NCBI GenBank assembly: GCA_949118805.1
Contig: CASAUJ010000023.1
Coordinates: 1 to 24,585, forward strand
From: an uncultured Clostridia bacterium
GTDB lineage: Bacteria > Bacillota > Clostridia > TANB77 > CAG-508
Direction of reading: 5' to 3'
Length of the DNA stretch: 24,585 nucleotides
In this document: piece after piece, positions 7,071-15,105 of the stretch
Layout: the number at the start of each line of letters is the position of its first letter
How positions within the stretch are numbered: position 1 is the first letter of the stretch
Translations under genes and position numbers: made by a program
Notes under the pieces: generated by a model
Databases searched by the model: none
Told to the model about the DNA's origin: nothing
What the model saw: the letters and a program-made list of their open reading frames with translations, nothing else

Positions 7071-7099
7071 TTGACAAATTCCACAAGCTCTAGTATACT
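7071..7099 (+). promoter_or_regulatory. Promoter of the small membrane protein gene
   Basis: TTGACA (7071-7076), 17-bp spacer, TATACT (7094-7099). The ATG at 7102 lies at or before the predicted start of transcription, which rules it out as start codon and supports GTG 7135. Confidence 0.85.
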
Positions 7100-7134
7100 A
7101 AATGTATAAGAAAATAAAAGAGGAGGAAAGAAAC

Positions 7135-7404
7135 GTGGAAGAAAATAAAGTAAAAGAAACACCAAAAATAGGTGGTAAATCAATTGCCTCTTTCGTATTA
7201 GGACTAATTGGCTTACTTGCTTGGTTGTTACCTTTAATTGGTTATCCTGTTACTATTGTAGGATTAATATTAGGATGTATCGCAAGAAAAGATGAAAAAA
7301 ATATCTATTCTCTTGTTGGTATCATCTTATCTTCTGTTACTCTTGGTTTAACATTGATTAATTCAATTTTAGGTGTCATTATGATTTATAGTTTATATTA
7401 TTAA
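7135..7404 (+). CDS. Small DUF4190-like membrane protein
   Basis: An 89-residue protein: a charged N-terminus (EENKVKETPKIGGKS), then hydrophobic segments SIASFVLGLIGLLAWLLPLIG, PVTIVGLILGCIA and a longer C-terminal hydrophobic stretch with SLVGIILSSVTLGLTLINSILGV in it, split by the charged RKDEKN. The pattern of a Ser/Ala-Gly-Leu membrane pair around a charged turn resembles DUF4190-type proteins, whose function is unknown. The start is GTG 7135, 8 bases after AGGAGG. Its promoter is consensus and a bidirectional terminator follows at once, so it is monocistronic and divergent from prmC. Confidence 0.75.
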   Translation: MEENKVKETPKIGGKSIASFVLGLIGLLAWLLPLIGYPVTIVGLILGCIARKDEKNIYSLVGIILSSVTLGLTLINSILGVIMIYSLYY

Positions 7405-7405
7405 T

Positions 7406-7442
7406 AAAAAAAGTACAAAACAAAAATGTTTTGTACTTTTTT
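7406..7442. terminator. Bidirectional terminator between convergent genes
   Basis: A 15-bp perfect stem AAAAAAGTACAAAAC (7407-7421) with its complement at 7428-7442 and a 6-nt loop. It ends the membrane protein gene from the left and the cysteine-synthase-family gene from the right, and overlaps the stop codon of the latter (7441-7443). Confidence 0.9.
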
Positions 7443-8400
7443 ATTCAATCACTTCATAATTTAACAATTCAATTTGATTCGAAATAAATTCTTCACAAAA
7501 ATCAATTTCTTTTGTTAAATCAGTTGATAAATATTTTTTATTATCATCTGCAAAAACAGTTACTGGATTTTCGACATCTGCTAATATACTTCCTATTAAA
7601 TTTGCCCCAGAAGAAATTCCTACTCCTAATCCAAGTTCTTTTGCTAATCTTCTTGCCATATTAATAGCATCTTCATCATTGATTAATAATATTTGATCAA
7701 TTTTTTCTTGATTCACTAAATCTGGAATAAAGTCATCTCCAATTCCTTCTATTTTGTGTCCACCTTTTATTTCTCCTCCAGAAAGAATTGGCATTTTATC
7801 TGGTTCAATCGCAATGGTTCTCATTTTAGGATATTTTTGTTTTAATTTATCACTAATTCCCATTAATGTTCCTCCTGTCCCAACACCAGAAATAAATGCA
7901 TCTATTTCTTTACATTCTTGCAGGATTTCTTCTCCTGTTGTTTCAAAATGTGCTAAATAATTATCTTGATTAGAAAACTGATTGGTTAAAAAACCATTAT
8001 TCTCTTTAGCATATTCTTTTGCTTTCTCAACACATTTTATAAATCCGCCTTCTTCTCTTGAAATTAGATATACTTTTGCCCCATAATTTTTCATTAATTG
8101 AATTCTCTCTTTGCTTGCCCAATCTGGCATAAATATGTGAACAGGATGATGATAATAAGTTCCTAATGCAGCCAAAGCAATTCCTGTATTCCCACTAGTT
8201 GCCTCTACAATTGGCATTCCTTCTTTTAATTCTCCTCTTTTTTTTGCCTGGTGAATCATATAATATGCTACTCTATCTTTGATGCTACCAGTTAAATTAA
8301 AATATTCTAATTTTACATATACCTGTTTTATTTCTTGTCTTCTTTTATAGTTAATTTTTATCATTGGAGTTTTTCCAATCACCTTATTTTTCTCTAACAT
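7441..8400 (-). CDS. Cysteine synthase family PLP enzyme
   Basis: A 319-residue fold-type II PLP enzyme related to O-acetylserine sulfhydrylase (CysK/CysM), which makes cysteine from O-acetylserine and sulfide. Lys 41 in LTGSIKDR is the PLP Schiff-base lysine. ATSGNTGIALA (about 67-77) is the substrate-binding loop, GVGTGGTLMG the phosphate-binding loop, and GISSGAN the C-terminal serine motif. The lysine motif has LTGSIKDR where CysK has NPGGSVKDR, and the tail after ISSGAN is longer and acidic, so a related activity (CysM-like, or a cystathionine-type synthase) cannot be excluded. ATG 8400 has a GGAGGAAAAT SD. It is a single gene; no cysE partner lies nearby. Confidence 0.85.
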   Translation of the reverse strand: MLEKNKVIGKTPMIKINYKRRQEIKQVYVKLEYFNLTGSIKDRVAYYMIHQAKKRGELKEGMPIVEATSGNTGIALAALGTYYHHPVHIFMPDWASKERIQLMKNYGAKVYLISREEGGFIKCVEKAKEYAKENNGFLTNQFSNQDNYLAHFETTGEEILQECKEIDAFISGVGTGGTLMGISDKLKQKYPKMRTIAIEPDKMPILSGGEIKGGHKIEGIGDDFIPDLVNQEKIDQILLINDEDAINMARRLAKELGLGVGISSGANLIGSILADVENPVTVFADDNKKYLSTDLTKEIDFCEEFISNQIELLNYEVIE

Positions 8401-8419
8401 ATTTTCCTCCTTAATTCCT

Positions 8420-8448
8420 ATTATATTCTTTTCTATCTCTTTTGGTTA
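8420..8448 (-). promoter_or_regulatory. Possible promoter of the cysteine-synthase-family gene
   Basis: A consensus TATAAT (8420-8425) 17 bp from a poor -35 TAACCA (8443-8448) on the minus strand. The gene lies after a terminator, so it needs a promoter here. No T-box or S-box structure is evident in the short leader. Confidence 0.45.
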
Positions 8449-8470
8449 TTCTAATCATATTTATTTTGCA

Positions 8471-8505
8471 AGAAAAGAACTTTGATCCCTTTTTCATCAA
8501 AGTCC
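8471..8505 (-). terminator. ftsH operon terminator
   Basis: GGACTTTGAT pairs with ATCAAAGTTC (8496-8505 with 8477-8486, one G-U pair) around a 9-nt loop, followed on the minus strand by TTTTCTT. It lies 15 bases past the ftsH stop. Confidence 0.8.
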
Positions 8506-8520
8506 TTCCCTTCTTTCTAC

Positions 8521-10320
8521 TTATTCGTTAAAAAATCGTTTAAAATCTTCCTCATTAATCTTTTCTTTTTCTAATAAAGCTACTGCTATTTCATCTAATT
8601 TATCCCTATGTTGTTTTAATAAGATTTGTGCATCATTATAAGCAGTATCAATTAAAGTTTTTACTTCTTGTCCAATTTTATCTCCTATATCTTCTCCGAA
8701 TAATTGCATTTCATAAGGTTCTTTTCCCTGAAAATCAATTGGTCCTAATGTATCACTCATTCCATATTTTGTTACCATATCTCTTGCTATCTTGGTCGCT
8801 ACTTCGATGTCATTACTTGCCCCTGTTGAAATATCATCTAACACTAATTTTTCTGCTGCACGTCCTCCTAACAAAGCAATTAATTTCTCTTGCATTTCTG
8901 TTTTGGAAATATAATATTTATCTTCATCTGATTTATACATGGTATAACCACCAGCCACGCCTCTTGGGATAATGGATACTTCTTTTACATTAGTTTGGGT
9001 TGGTAAATATCTACTAACTACTGCATGTCCTGCTTCATGATAAGCAGTCAATTTTTTATCTTTATCGGAATAAACTCTTGTACGTTTCTCGATTCCAACT
9101 GTTACTTTTTTAACAGCTTCTTCTATATCTTCTTCTTCTATCCCTTCATGTTCATTCTTCGTAGCTATAATAGCTGCTTCATTTAAAATATTGGCTAATT
9201 CCGCTCCTGTAAATCCTGCCGTATCTTCTGCTATCCTTTCTAAATTAACTGTTTCTGCAATTCTTTTGTCTTGTGCATGTATTTTTAAAATGGCTAACCT
9301 TCCTTTTAAATCTGGTGCAGGAATGGTAATTTGTCGATCAAATCTTCCTGGACGTAATAAAGCTTTGTCTAACATCTCTGGACGATTCGTAGCAGCTAAT
9401 ACAATAATCGTTTCTTCTGAACTGAATCCATCCATTTCTACTAATAATTGATTTAATGTTTGATTATTTTCGGTTTCTGCTCCACTATTTGAAGTTCTTC
9501 TAGAACCAATTGCATCAATTTCATCAATAAATACAATACAAGGTGATAATTTTCTTGCTTTTTCAAATAATTTTCTAACACGAGATGCTCCTAGTCCAGC
9601 AAACATTTCAATAAATTCTGATCCACTCATAGAAATAAAAGGAACTCCTGCTTCTCCTGCAATCGCTTTTGCAATTAATGTCTTACCAGTTCCTGGCTTT
9701 CCATATAATAAAACTCCTTTTGGAATTTTCGCTCCCATTTTTGTAAATTTTTCGGGTCTTTTTAAAAATTCTACAATTTCTACTAATTCTGCTTTTTCTT
9801 CATCTAATCCTGCTACATCTTCAAATTTTATTTTTGTTTTTCTTTCTGTGTCATCATAAACTTTCCCTTTTTCTCCTAATCCTTGCATTTTAAATATCAT
9901 AATAAATAAAGCAAGCATAATTAAAGTGGGTAAAAAAGAAATAATAAAAGATGGAATTTGTGCTAATATATTTTTTGGTTTTTGAACCAATTCTATTTCA
10001 TTTCCTTCTGCTACCTTTTCTTGCACTAAACCAACAAAACTTTCTGTATTAGGAATAATGGCTGTTTTTTCTTCTTCTACATTCTTCTGTTTTACTTTAA
10101 TTGTAGTACTACCTACCGTCATTTCTACTTTTTCTATATTTCCAAAAGACATTTCTTTAATTAAATCTGTGTAAGCCAATGTTTTTTCTTCTTCTTTTTC
10201 TTTGCTATTCCTATAAAGCAAAACCATTCCTGCTAATAAAATAACGAATAGAATTAGACTTATCATCCATAACCATCCTAGTTTCTTATTCTTTTTCTTG
10301 TTTTCTTTCTTTTTATTCAT
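8521..10320 (-). CDS. ftsH: ATP-dependent zinc metalloprotease FtsH
   Basis: A 599-residue membrane-bound AAA+ protease that degrades unneeded or misfolded membrane and cytosolic proteins. Two membrane helices (about 15-36 and 123-145) bracket an extracytoplasmic segment. The AAA domain has Walker A GKPGTGKT (207-214), Walker B CIVFIDEIDA (about 261-270) and the SRH arginines in LLRPGRFDRQ. The protease domain has the zinc motif HEAGH (428-432) and a likely third ligand in LDDISTGASNDIEVAT. The pore loop reads EMFAGLGASRVR where EMFVGVGASRVR is usual. SD AAAGGAAGAG precedes ATG 10320. It is the last gene of a probable femX-like/alr/DUF1189/ftsH operon, 24 bases after its neighbour. Confidence 0.97.
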   Translation of the reverse strand: MNKKKENKKKNKKLGWLWMISLILFVILLAGMVLLYRNSKEKEEEKTLAYTDLIKEMSFGNIEKVEMTVGSTTIKVKQKNVEEEKTAIIPNTESFVGLVQEKVAEGNEIELVQKPKNILAQIPSFIISFLPTLIMLALFIMIFKMQGLGEKGKVYDDTERKTKIKFEDVAGLDEEKAELVEIVEFLKRPEKFTKMGAKIPKGVLLYGKPGTGKTLIAKAIAGEAGVPFISMSGSEFIEMFAGLGASRVRKLFEKARKLSPCIVFIDEIDAIGSRRTSNSGAETENNQTLNQLLVEMDGFSSEETIIVLAATNRPEMLDKALLRPGRFDRQITIPAPDLKGRLAILKIHAQDKRIAETVNLERIAEDTAGFTGAELANILNEAAIIATKNEHEGIEEEDIEEAVKKVTVGIEKRTRVYSDKDKKLTAYHEAGHAVVSRYLPTQTNVKEVSIIPRGVAGGYTMYKSDEDKYYISKTEMQEKLIALLGGRAAEKLVLDDISTGASNDIEVATKIARDMVTKYGMSDTLGPIDFQGKEPYEMQLFGEDIGDKIGQEVKTLIDTAYNDAQILLKQHRDKLDEIAVALLEKEKINEEDFKRFFNE

Positions 10321-10344
10321 TTTTACTCTTCCTTTCTATTCCTG

Positions 10345-11385
10345 TCAACAAGCATCAGCTGGTGCTTCCCCTCCTTCATTTTTCTTCTGTTGTTCCTCTT
10401 CCTTTTTATCTTTTTCCTGTCTTTCTTTTTTCTCTTGCTCTTGCTTTTCTTTCTCTTCACGCTCTTGTATTTCTCTTTTTACAATTTCTTGGGCTTCTGC
10501 AATTTTCATTAATTCCATTTGTTGTTTTACAAATTCCGTTTTTAATAGGAAGATAGCGGCTACTAAGTAAATAGCAGCTACTGAAATATACATCACTTGG
10601 AAATATTCCATTTGGAAATCAATAAATAGATTAATTGCAATGTATATCATATTTAAGATAATGGATAAAGTAAGTGCATAAATTGACATATTGAACACCG
10701 CTAAAAATCTCATCTTGATTCGTGCCACCCATGTTGCTAAATATCCAAATATACTTAAAAATATCGCATTGGTTAAGGTTGTTAGTACATACATTACAAA
10801 ACTATAAATAAATAATGTAAGAAATAGGCTAACATATAAGCTGATCATTTTTGAACTGTTCGCCATTTCTATTACGGTTTGTTTCGTAAATTCCTGAATC
10901 TTTATTTTTTCTAAAATATCTTGATATTGATAATTGATCGTTCCTGCAATTCCCTTACTTTTTAATAACACTTTATCTTTTAATACAATCACACCACTAC
11001 CTGCTTTTGTTACTTCATTTATATATTGATTGATTATTTGTGTATCTTCCGTTTTTGTATCAATAATAGTTCTTCCAATATAAGAATTTTCTTCCGAAAT
11101 AGTAATTCTATTTTCTGTGAACACCTCTAATTTTCCTTCTTTATAAGAAAAATCTGGGAATTCATTTTGTAAATAAGCAATCCCTTCTTGTAATATTTCA
11201 TATGTTTGAAAAACCAATCCCAAGCAAAGAATCACAGCTAAAATTGCTATTATTTTACTAATATAGATAAAAGCTCTTCCCATTCCTTCTGCCGCCATAT
11301 CTGGATATTTTTCAATCTTGGTTATGGAATTCCATAGTTTGTGAAAAAAATTAGTTTTTACTTTTTCCTCTTTTTCTTCGCTCAT
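10345..11385 (-). CDS. DUF1189 family membrane protein
   Basis: A 346-residue protein of the DUF1189 family (function unknown). It has a cytoplasmic N-terminus, a first membrane helix around FIYISKIIAILAVILCLGLVF, and an outer segment of about 110 residues. Four further helices follow (MISLYVSLFLTLFIYSFVMYV, NAIFLSIFGYLATWV, NMSIYALTLSIILNMIYIAI and YISVAAIYLVAAIFLL). The C-terminal 65 residues are an almost uninterrupted Glu/Lys/Gln coiled coil ending in GEAPADAC, with an unusual terminal cysteine. It starts two bases after the alr stop, with the SD GGGAG inside alr, so the two are coupled. Placement between alr and ftsH suggests a cell-envelope role, which is inference. Confidence 0.85.
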   Translation of the reverse strand: MSEEKEEKVKTNFFHKLWNSITKIEKYPDMAAEGMGRAFIYISKIIAILAVILCLGLVFQTYEILQEGIAYLQNEFPDFSYKEGKLEVFTENRITISEENSYIGRTIIDTKTEDTQIINQYINEVTKAGSGVIVLKDKVLLKSKGIAGTINYQYQDILEKIKIQEFTKQTVIEMANSSKMISLYVSLFLTLFIYSFVMYVLTTLTNAIFLSIFGYLATWVARIKMRFLAVFNMSIYALTLSIILNMIYIAINLFIDFQMEYFQVMYISVAAIYLVAAIFLLKTEFVKQQMELMKIAEAQEIVKREIQEREEKEKQEQEKKERQEKDKKEEEQQKKNEGGEAPADAC

Positions 11386-11387
11386 TC

Positions 11388-12506
11388 TTATCGATACTCC
11401 CTTCTTATTGCAGAATCTACAAATTTTGTATTCACAGAAAAAATTGCTTTATCTCCTATTTTAATTGCTTTTTCACTGATGTCACAAGCTACATGATAAG
11501 TCCCGATTCTTCCTAAAATTTTGCAATTATTTCCTCCTATTTTTACATACTGATTTTGGTTTTTAAAAAAATCTTTGATACTTCCTAATAAATATCTCAT
11601 CTTGTCTACTCTACGAAACATATCTTTGCCATTGTTTACATTAACACCATCCATATATCCACATGGAATAATTGCTATTTTCATTTCTTTTGGTGTTGTA
11701 TAGATATTGGAATAACCAATATTAAATCCTTTTGGTAATGTCTTTATCTCTGTCACTTGTGATTCTAAATAAGCAATTTTTTTTAACCCTACTGTATTCT
11801 GGAAAGAGATTCTCCCTAAAAAACCGGATCCTACTCTTACTGCATTTAAGTGCATATTCGGAAATTTTAAAAAAGCAGATGTATTACAGATATGTAACAT
11901 ACCTGTTTCAATTTCGTTTCTCTTTAGAAATGCTATACAATCCATAAACCTTTCAAATTGTTTCTTTGTATATTTATCATCATAAAAACTAACAGAAAAG
12001 TGAGAATAGGTTCCTTCTATTTGAATTTGTTTTATTGATTTTAAACTTTCTATCAATTCTATTTCATTGCTATAAACGAATCCATATCTTCCAAATCCTG
12101 TATCAATTTTTAAATGAACTCTTATTTTTTTGTTTTGCTCCTCTCCTATTTGTTCTGCTACCATAATGTCTTCTTTTGAACCAATTGTTAAAATAATATT
12201 ATTTTGTACTAAAGTTTCCACATCTTTTTTGATGGCTGTGGAAGATAACATTAGAATCTCTTCCTTGATTCCTGCTTTTCTTAATTGCAAAGCTTCTGCT
12301 AAAGTTGCCACAGCAAAAAATGAAATCCCTTGATCCCTCAAAAACTTAGTAAATTCTACTAGTCCCAATCCATATGCATTGGCTTTTACTACGGCTATCA
12401 TTTGAACGGGATTTCCCCTATCATCTTTCCCTGTTTTCTCTAAAAATTTTTTAATTTGTTCGATATTATACCTCAAATCTTCTTTTTCGATTACTAATGT
12501 ATTCAA
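11388..12506 (-). CDS. alr: Alanine racemase
   Basis: A 372-residue PLP enzyme interconverting L- and D-alanine for peptidoglycan. The PLP lysine is Lys 41 in VVKANAYGLG, HLKIDTGFGRYG and the SHFS segment follow, and NAVRVGSGFLGR holds the PLP-contacting arginine. IGYSNIY carries the probable catalytic tyrosine of the beta-barrel C-terminal domain. Two C-terminal motifs are altered: GYMDGVNV where GYxDGYxR is usual, and GRIGTYHVACDIS where GR(V/I)xMDQxxVD is usual. The start codon is TTG 12506, five bases after GGAGG. It lies 63 bases after the FemX-like gene and is coupled to the DUF1189 gene. It is probably a divergent clade of Alr; a VanT-like or other amino-acid racemase is possible. Confidence 0.88.
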   Translation of the reverse strand: MNTLVIEKEDLRYNIEQIKKFLEKTGKDDRGNPVQMIAVVKANAYGLGLVEFTKFLRDQGISFFAVATLAEALQLRKAGIKEEILMLSSTAIKKDVETLVQNNIILTIGSKEDIMVAEQIGEEQNKKIRVHLKIDTGFGRYGFVYSNEIELIESLKSIKQIQIEGTYSHFSVSFYDDKYTKKQFERFMDCIAFLKRNEIETGMLHICNTSAFLKFPNMHLNAVRVGSGFLGRISFQNTVGLKKIAYLESQVTEIKTLPKGFNIGYSNIYTTPKEMKIAIIPCGYMDGVNVNNGKDMFRRVDKMRYLLGSIKDFFKNQNQYVKIGGNNCKILGRIGTYHVACDISEKAIKIGDKAIFSVNTKFVDSAIRREYR

Positions 12507-12569
12507 ATTTTCCTCCTTATGGTCGTATGTTATAAAAGTATTTGCCTCTTATGTTATCTTCTCTAAACT

Positions 12570-13628
12570 CTATTTTTTCCATTTTCTTTTTAATTGTCGA
12601 ATGGTTCTAAAGGCTTTTTCTGAAAAACGATATAATTTATAGGTAAATGGTTTAAATGGCAAGTAGACTTCTCCTACAAATTCTGTAAAATCCGCTCCAA
12701 ATCCTTGCTTAAATCGGTATAAACCATATTGAGGATGACTTTCATCTACCACTCCTGATACCCCTCTAAAATCATAAATATCATCTTTTCTTTGAATTGC
12801 CATTTTTATCATTTCCCATTGTAACAAATAATTTGGCATTAAATTACGATGTTCATTGCTACTTGCTCCATATAGATACCATGTTTTATTCCCATAAAAA
12901 ATAGGGATCACTCCTGAAATTGGTTTACCTTCATAATAAGCCATTAGAACTTTCATATGGTTTGGTCCTAAACAATCATACATTTTTTCAAAATAAGATA
13001 AAGGTCGAATGATAAATCCGTCTCTTGCTCCTGTTTCTATCATAATTTTATGAAAGTCTTTTAGGTCTTCTTTGTTTCCTTCCTTTATGGTAACTCCCTT
13101 TTTGGTTGCTAAACGGATATTGTATCTCCATTTTTGCTTAAAACCTGCCATAATTTCATCTTCATTTTTTCCTTTTATATCTAATCGAAATACATATCTT
13201 GGTTGAATTTCATCTTTGAAATCTTTTGCATCATCTTTTATATGATACCCTAAATTCGTTACTATCTTTCTAAAGTCTTGATCTTTACTTTCAATATCTG
13301 GCTCAATTCTTAATACAATTGCCTTATACTTTTTCGCTAATTCTTTTGCCCCATCTGTTAATTGCTTCATCACTTCCATATTATGAATATCACAAACTGG
13401 TCCTCTTGAAGAATACATAATATTTCCAAAGATTGGAATTTTACGAATTAAGACACATAAGGAACCAATAATTTCTCCATTTTTTCCTTCGGCTAAAATA
13501 ATTTCTGGTTTCCAATATGGCTTTTTTACTTCTGCCCATTCTAAAGCTTGTTGAAAATTACATCGATCATGTCCTTCTAAAAATTTTTTATATTCTTTTT
13601 TATCTTCTTCCTTTTCTACAAATCTCAT
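12570..13628 (-). CDS. FemX/FemAB-type peptidoglycan interpeptide aminoacyltransferase
   Basis: A 352-residue protein of the FemABX family, which uses aminoacyl-tRNA to attach amino acids to the lipid II stem peptide on the cytoplasmic face. It has two GNAT-like halves. The first includes NFQQALEWAEVK, LIRKIPIFGNIMYSSRGPV and LRIEPD. The second includes FKQKWRYNIRLATKKGV, a typical motif, then ARDGFIIRPLSYF, PISGVIPIFYGNKTWYLYGASS, NLLQ-type PNYLLQWEMIK and YDFRGVSG...GLYRFKQGFGADFTEFVGE. The long coiled-coil arm of FemA is absent, so it resembles the single-residue-adding FemX. ATG 13628 has an AGAGGAG SD. It heads the probable operon with alr, which fits a wall-building role. Confidence 0.9.
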   Translation of the reverse strand: MRFVEKEEDKKEYKKFLEGHDRCNFQQALEWAEVKKPYWKPEIILAEGKNGEIIGSLCVLIRKIPIFGNIMYSSRGPVCDIHNMEVMKQLTDGAKELAKKYKAIVLRIEPDIESKDQDFRKIVTNLGYHIKDDAKDFKDEIQPRYVFRLDIKGKNEDEIMAGFKQKWRYNIRLATKKGVTIKEGNKEDLKDFHKIMIETGARDGFIIRPLSYFEKMYDCLGPNHMKVLMAYYEGKPISGVIPIFYGNKTWYLYGASSNEHRNLMPNYLLQWEMIKMAIQRKDDIYDFRGVSGVVDESHPQYGLYRFKQGFGADFTEFVGEVYLPFKPFTYKLYRFSEKAFRTIRQLKRKWKK

Positions 13629-13666
13629 TTTTTCTCCTCTTATATCATTATTTACAATATATTGGT

Positions 13667-13695
13667 ATTTTACACTAAATTAAAAAAATTTACAA
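13667..13695 (-). promoter_or_regulatory. Promoter of the FemX-like/alr/DUF1189/ftsH operon
   Basis: TTGTAA (13690-13695), 17-bp spacer, TAAAAT (13667-13672) on the minus strand, about 40 bases ahead of the start codon. No other convincing promoter or terminator appears before the hairpin after ftsH. Confidence 0.65.
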
Positions 13696-13731
13696 GTACA
13701 AATCTCAAAACAATCAAAAATTTATCCACCC

Positions 13732-13757
13732 AAAAAGCCCTAGTAAAATAGGGCCTT
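13732..13757 (-). terminator. Terminator of the 113-residue hypothetical gene
   Basis: GCCCTA (13737-13742) pairs with TAGGGC (13749-13754) around a 6-nt loop, followed on the minus strand by TTTTTG. It lies about 45 bases after the stop codon. Confidence 0.75.
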
Positions 13758-13801
13758 TGGTTAAAAACAATATTCTGTTATACACTTAAATCAAATTCCG
13801 C

Positions 13802-14143
13802 TTATACTCCCTTTTTCAGATATTCATTAATTTCTGAAATTATGTCCCCATCTTTTTCCTCAGATAATTTCTGAATCCTTTTATCTTTTAAAGTAAGGAT
13901 GGAAGACTCGATAGTCATCTCTCTTATTTCATCTGGTTCATAAAGACTATGAATATCTTTCCTTTTCTGCGTATGTTCGGTTTTTATTTTTATGTATGGC
14001 TTTTCTTCATCTATGTGATGCATGGTAGATGTCTGCCTTACATAAAGATATTCTTCCATCATAACACCTCTAAAGTGTATGGTGTAATTCAGAAATTGAT
14101 TCTTTGGGTTGCGAAACCTCACTAATAACACTACTGTTCTCAT
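13802..14143 (-). CDS. Hypothetical protein, unrecognised
   Basis: A 113-residue protein I do not recognise. It has no membrane segment or cysteine and is rich in charged residues (ESSILTLKDKRIQKLSEEKDGD). ATG 14143 follows AGGAGG by 8 bases. A second start pair, MM at residues 28-29, also has a good SD (AGAGGTG), so a shorter 85- or 86-residue product is possible. The gene has its own TTGAAA/TATAGT promoter, an 80-base leader containing a 14-codon ORF that overlaps its ATG, and its own terminator, so it is very likely a real gene. Its neighbours (FemX-like and ylmH) do not suggest a role. Confidence 0.65.
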   Translation of the reverse strand: MRTVVLLVRFRNPKNQFLNYTIHFRGVMMEEYLYVRQTSTMHHIDEEKPYIKIKTEHTQKRKDIHSLYEPDEIREMTIESSILTLKDKRIQKLSEEKDGDIISEINEYLKKGV

Positions 14144-14184
14144 GCTTTTTTCCTCCTCACATTTGAGCTGTCCATTTGTTTCAT
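14140..14184 (-). CDS. 14-codon leader ORF overlapping the next start
   Basis: The leader of the hypothetical gene contains ATG 14184, with an AAAAGGT SD 5 bases upstream, encoding MKQMDSSNVRRKKA. Its TGA overlaps the downstream ATG as ATGA. The downstream gene's AGGAGG is read as Arg-Arg codons, the rare AGG AGG pair. This could be a coupling or attenuation peptide, or chance. No regulator motif is recognisable. Confidence 0.4.
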   Translation of the reverse strand: MKQMDSSNVRRKKA

Positions 14185-14226
14185 CGTCTTACCTTTTCAG
14201 AGTACTATATGTGTAAGAACTTTTTT

Positions 14227-14255
14227 ACTATAACATATTTTTCTTTCTTTTTCAA
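14227..14255 (-). promoter_or_regulatory. Promoter of the hypothetical gene
   Basis: TTGAAA (14250-14255), 17-bp spacer, TATAGT (14227-14232) on the minus strand, giving a leader of about 80 bases. Confidence 0.7.
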
Positions 14256-14284
14256 TAACAGGTTTACATTTATGTCTTTTATGA

Positions 14285-15091
14285 TTATACATATTTTTCC
14301 ACTACCACAATATTTCTATTACTTCTTGTAGTTCCTGCAAATTCTTTGATTAAAAACCTTCCTTTTCCTCGAATGGTAATGATATCATTTAACTTTAATT
14401 GCTTTGAAGTTTTGGTTTCATTTTGTCCATTCACAAATACTCTTTCTTGTGCTATGATCTGAACCGCTTTACTTCTAGAGGTTCTTGCTAAATCTGATAC
14501 AAAATTATCCAATCGTAAAGAAGGTACAATAATCTTTATTGATTCCACCTTAATTTCTCTTTTTTGTAAATTCGTTATTTCTTCTATTGTTATTTTACTC
14601 TTTTCAAATCTTGTCAAAGTTGGTAACTGTTGTTTTAAAATATCAGCAAAATCTTCTAAAGTAACGATATCTGCTCCCTCTTCTCTCACAATAATGTCAC
14701 CTATTTTTTCTCTTTTCAACCCCAATTTTACAATACCACCTAAATAATTTCGATGAGAATATTTCCCGATCTCCTCTTCTGGTAATATAATCCTTACTAC
14801 TTTTAGCGTTTTTTCATTATTTTTTTCTATCATCTTTTCATCGTATTTATCTGGATAAATGATAAAAAGCTTTCTTTCTGCCTCTTCATATCCTCCCCAT
14901 AACTTGTAATTCGTCATTTTCCATTTTCTTAAAAAATTTTCTACTAAAGAGACTTGATACATATCTAAAAAGAACTCTGTACTCTCTATCCTATCCCTTG
15001 CTTTAGAAAATTCTATTCTATCTAAAATCTGTGATAAACATAGCTTATCTTCTTGTTTTTTATAATCTTTTAATAATAATTGTTTGTCCAT
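14285..15091 (-). CDS. ylmH: YlmH family S4-domain RNA-binding protein
   Basis: A 268-residue YlmH-type protein. The family is linked to cell division (ylm/sepF locus) and to ribosome rescue through its S4 domain. The N-terminal two thirds show the family pattern (KARDRIESTEFFLD, GGYEEAERKLFIIYPD, SHRNYLGGIVKLGLKREKIGDI). The C-terminal S4 RNA-binding domain runs from about residue 190 (SLRLDNFVSDLARTSRSKA, FVNGQ, LKLNDIITIRGKGRF). SD AAAGGA precedes ATG 15091. Here it follows dxs instead of sitting in an ylm-ftsZ cluster. A large inverted repeat separates the two genes, and it has no clear promoter of its own. Confidence 0.93.
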   Translation of the reverse strand: MDKQLLLKDYKKQEDKLCLSQILDRIEFSKARDRIESTEFFLDMYQVSLVENFLRKWKMTNYKLWGGYEEAERKLFIIYPDKYDEKMIEKNNEKTLKVVRIILPEEEIGKYSHRNYLGGIVKLGLKREKIGDIIVREEGADIVTLEDFADILKQQLPTLTRFEKSKITIEEITNLQKREIKVESIKIIVPSLRLDNFVSDLARTSRSKAVQIIAQERVFVNGQNETKTSKQLKLNDIITIRGKGRFLIKEFAGTTRSNRNIVVVEKYV

Positions 15092-15105
15092 TTTATTTCC
15101 TTTCT

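Noticed and set aside
9191..9451. Plus-strand frame within ftsH, and similar frames within eno, dxs, clpC and the pilin-like gene
   Set aside because: They are reverse-strand shadows of conserved coding sequence and lack SD or promoter.
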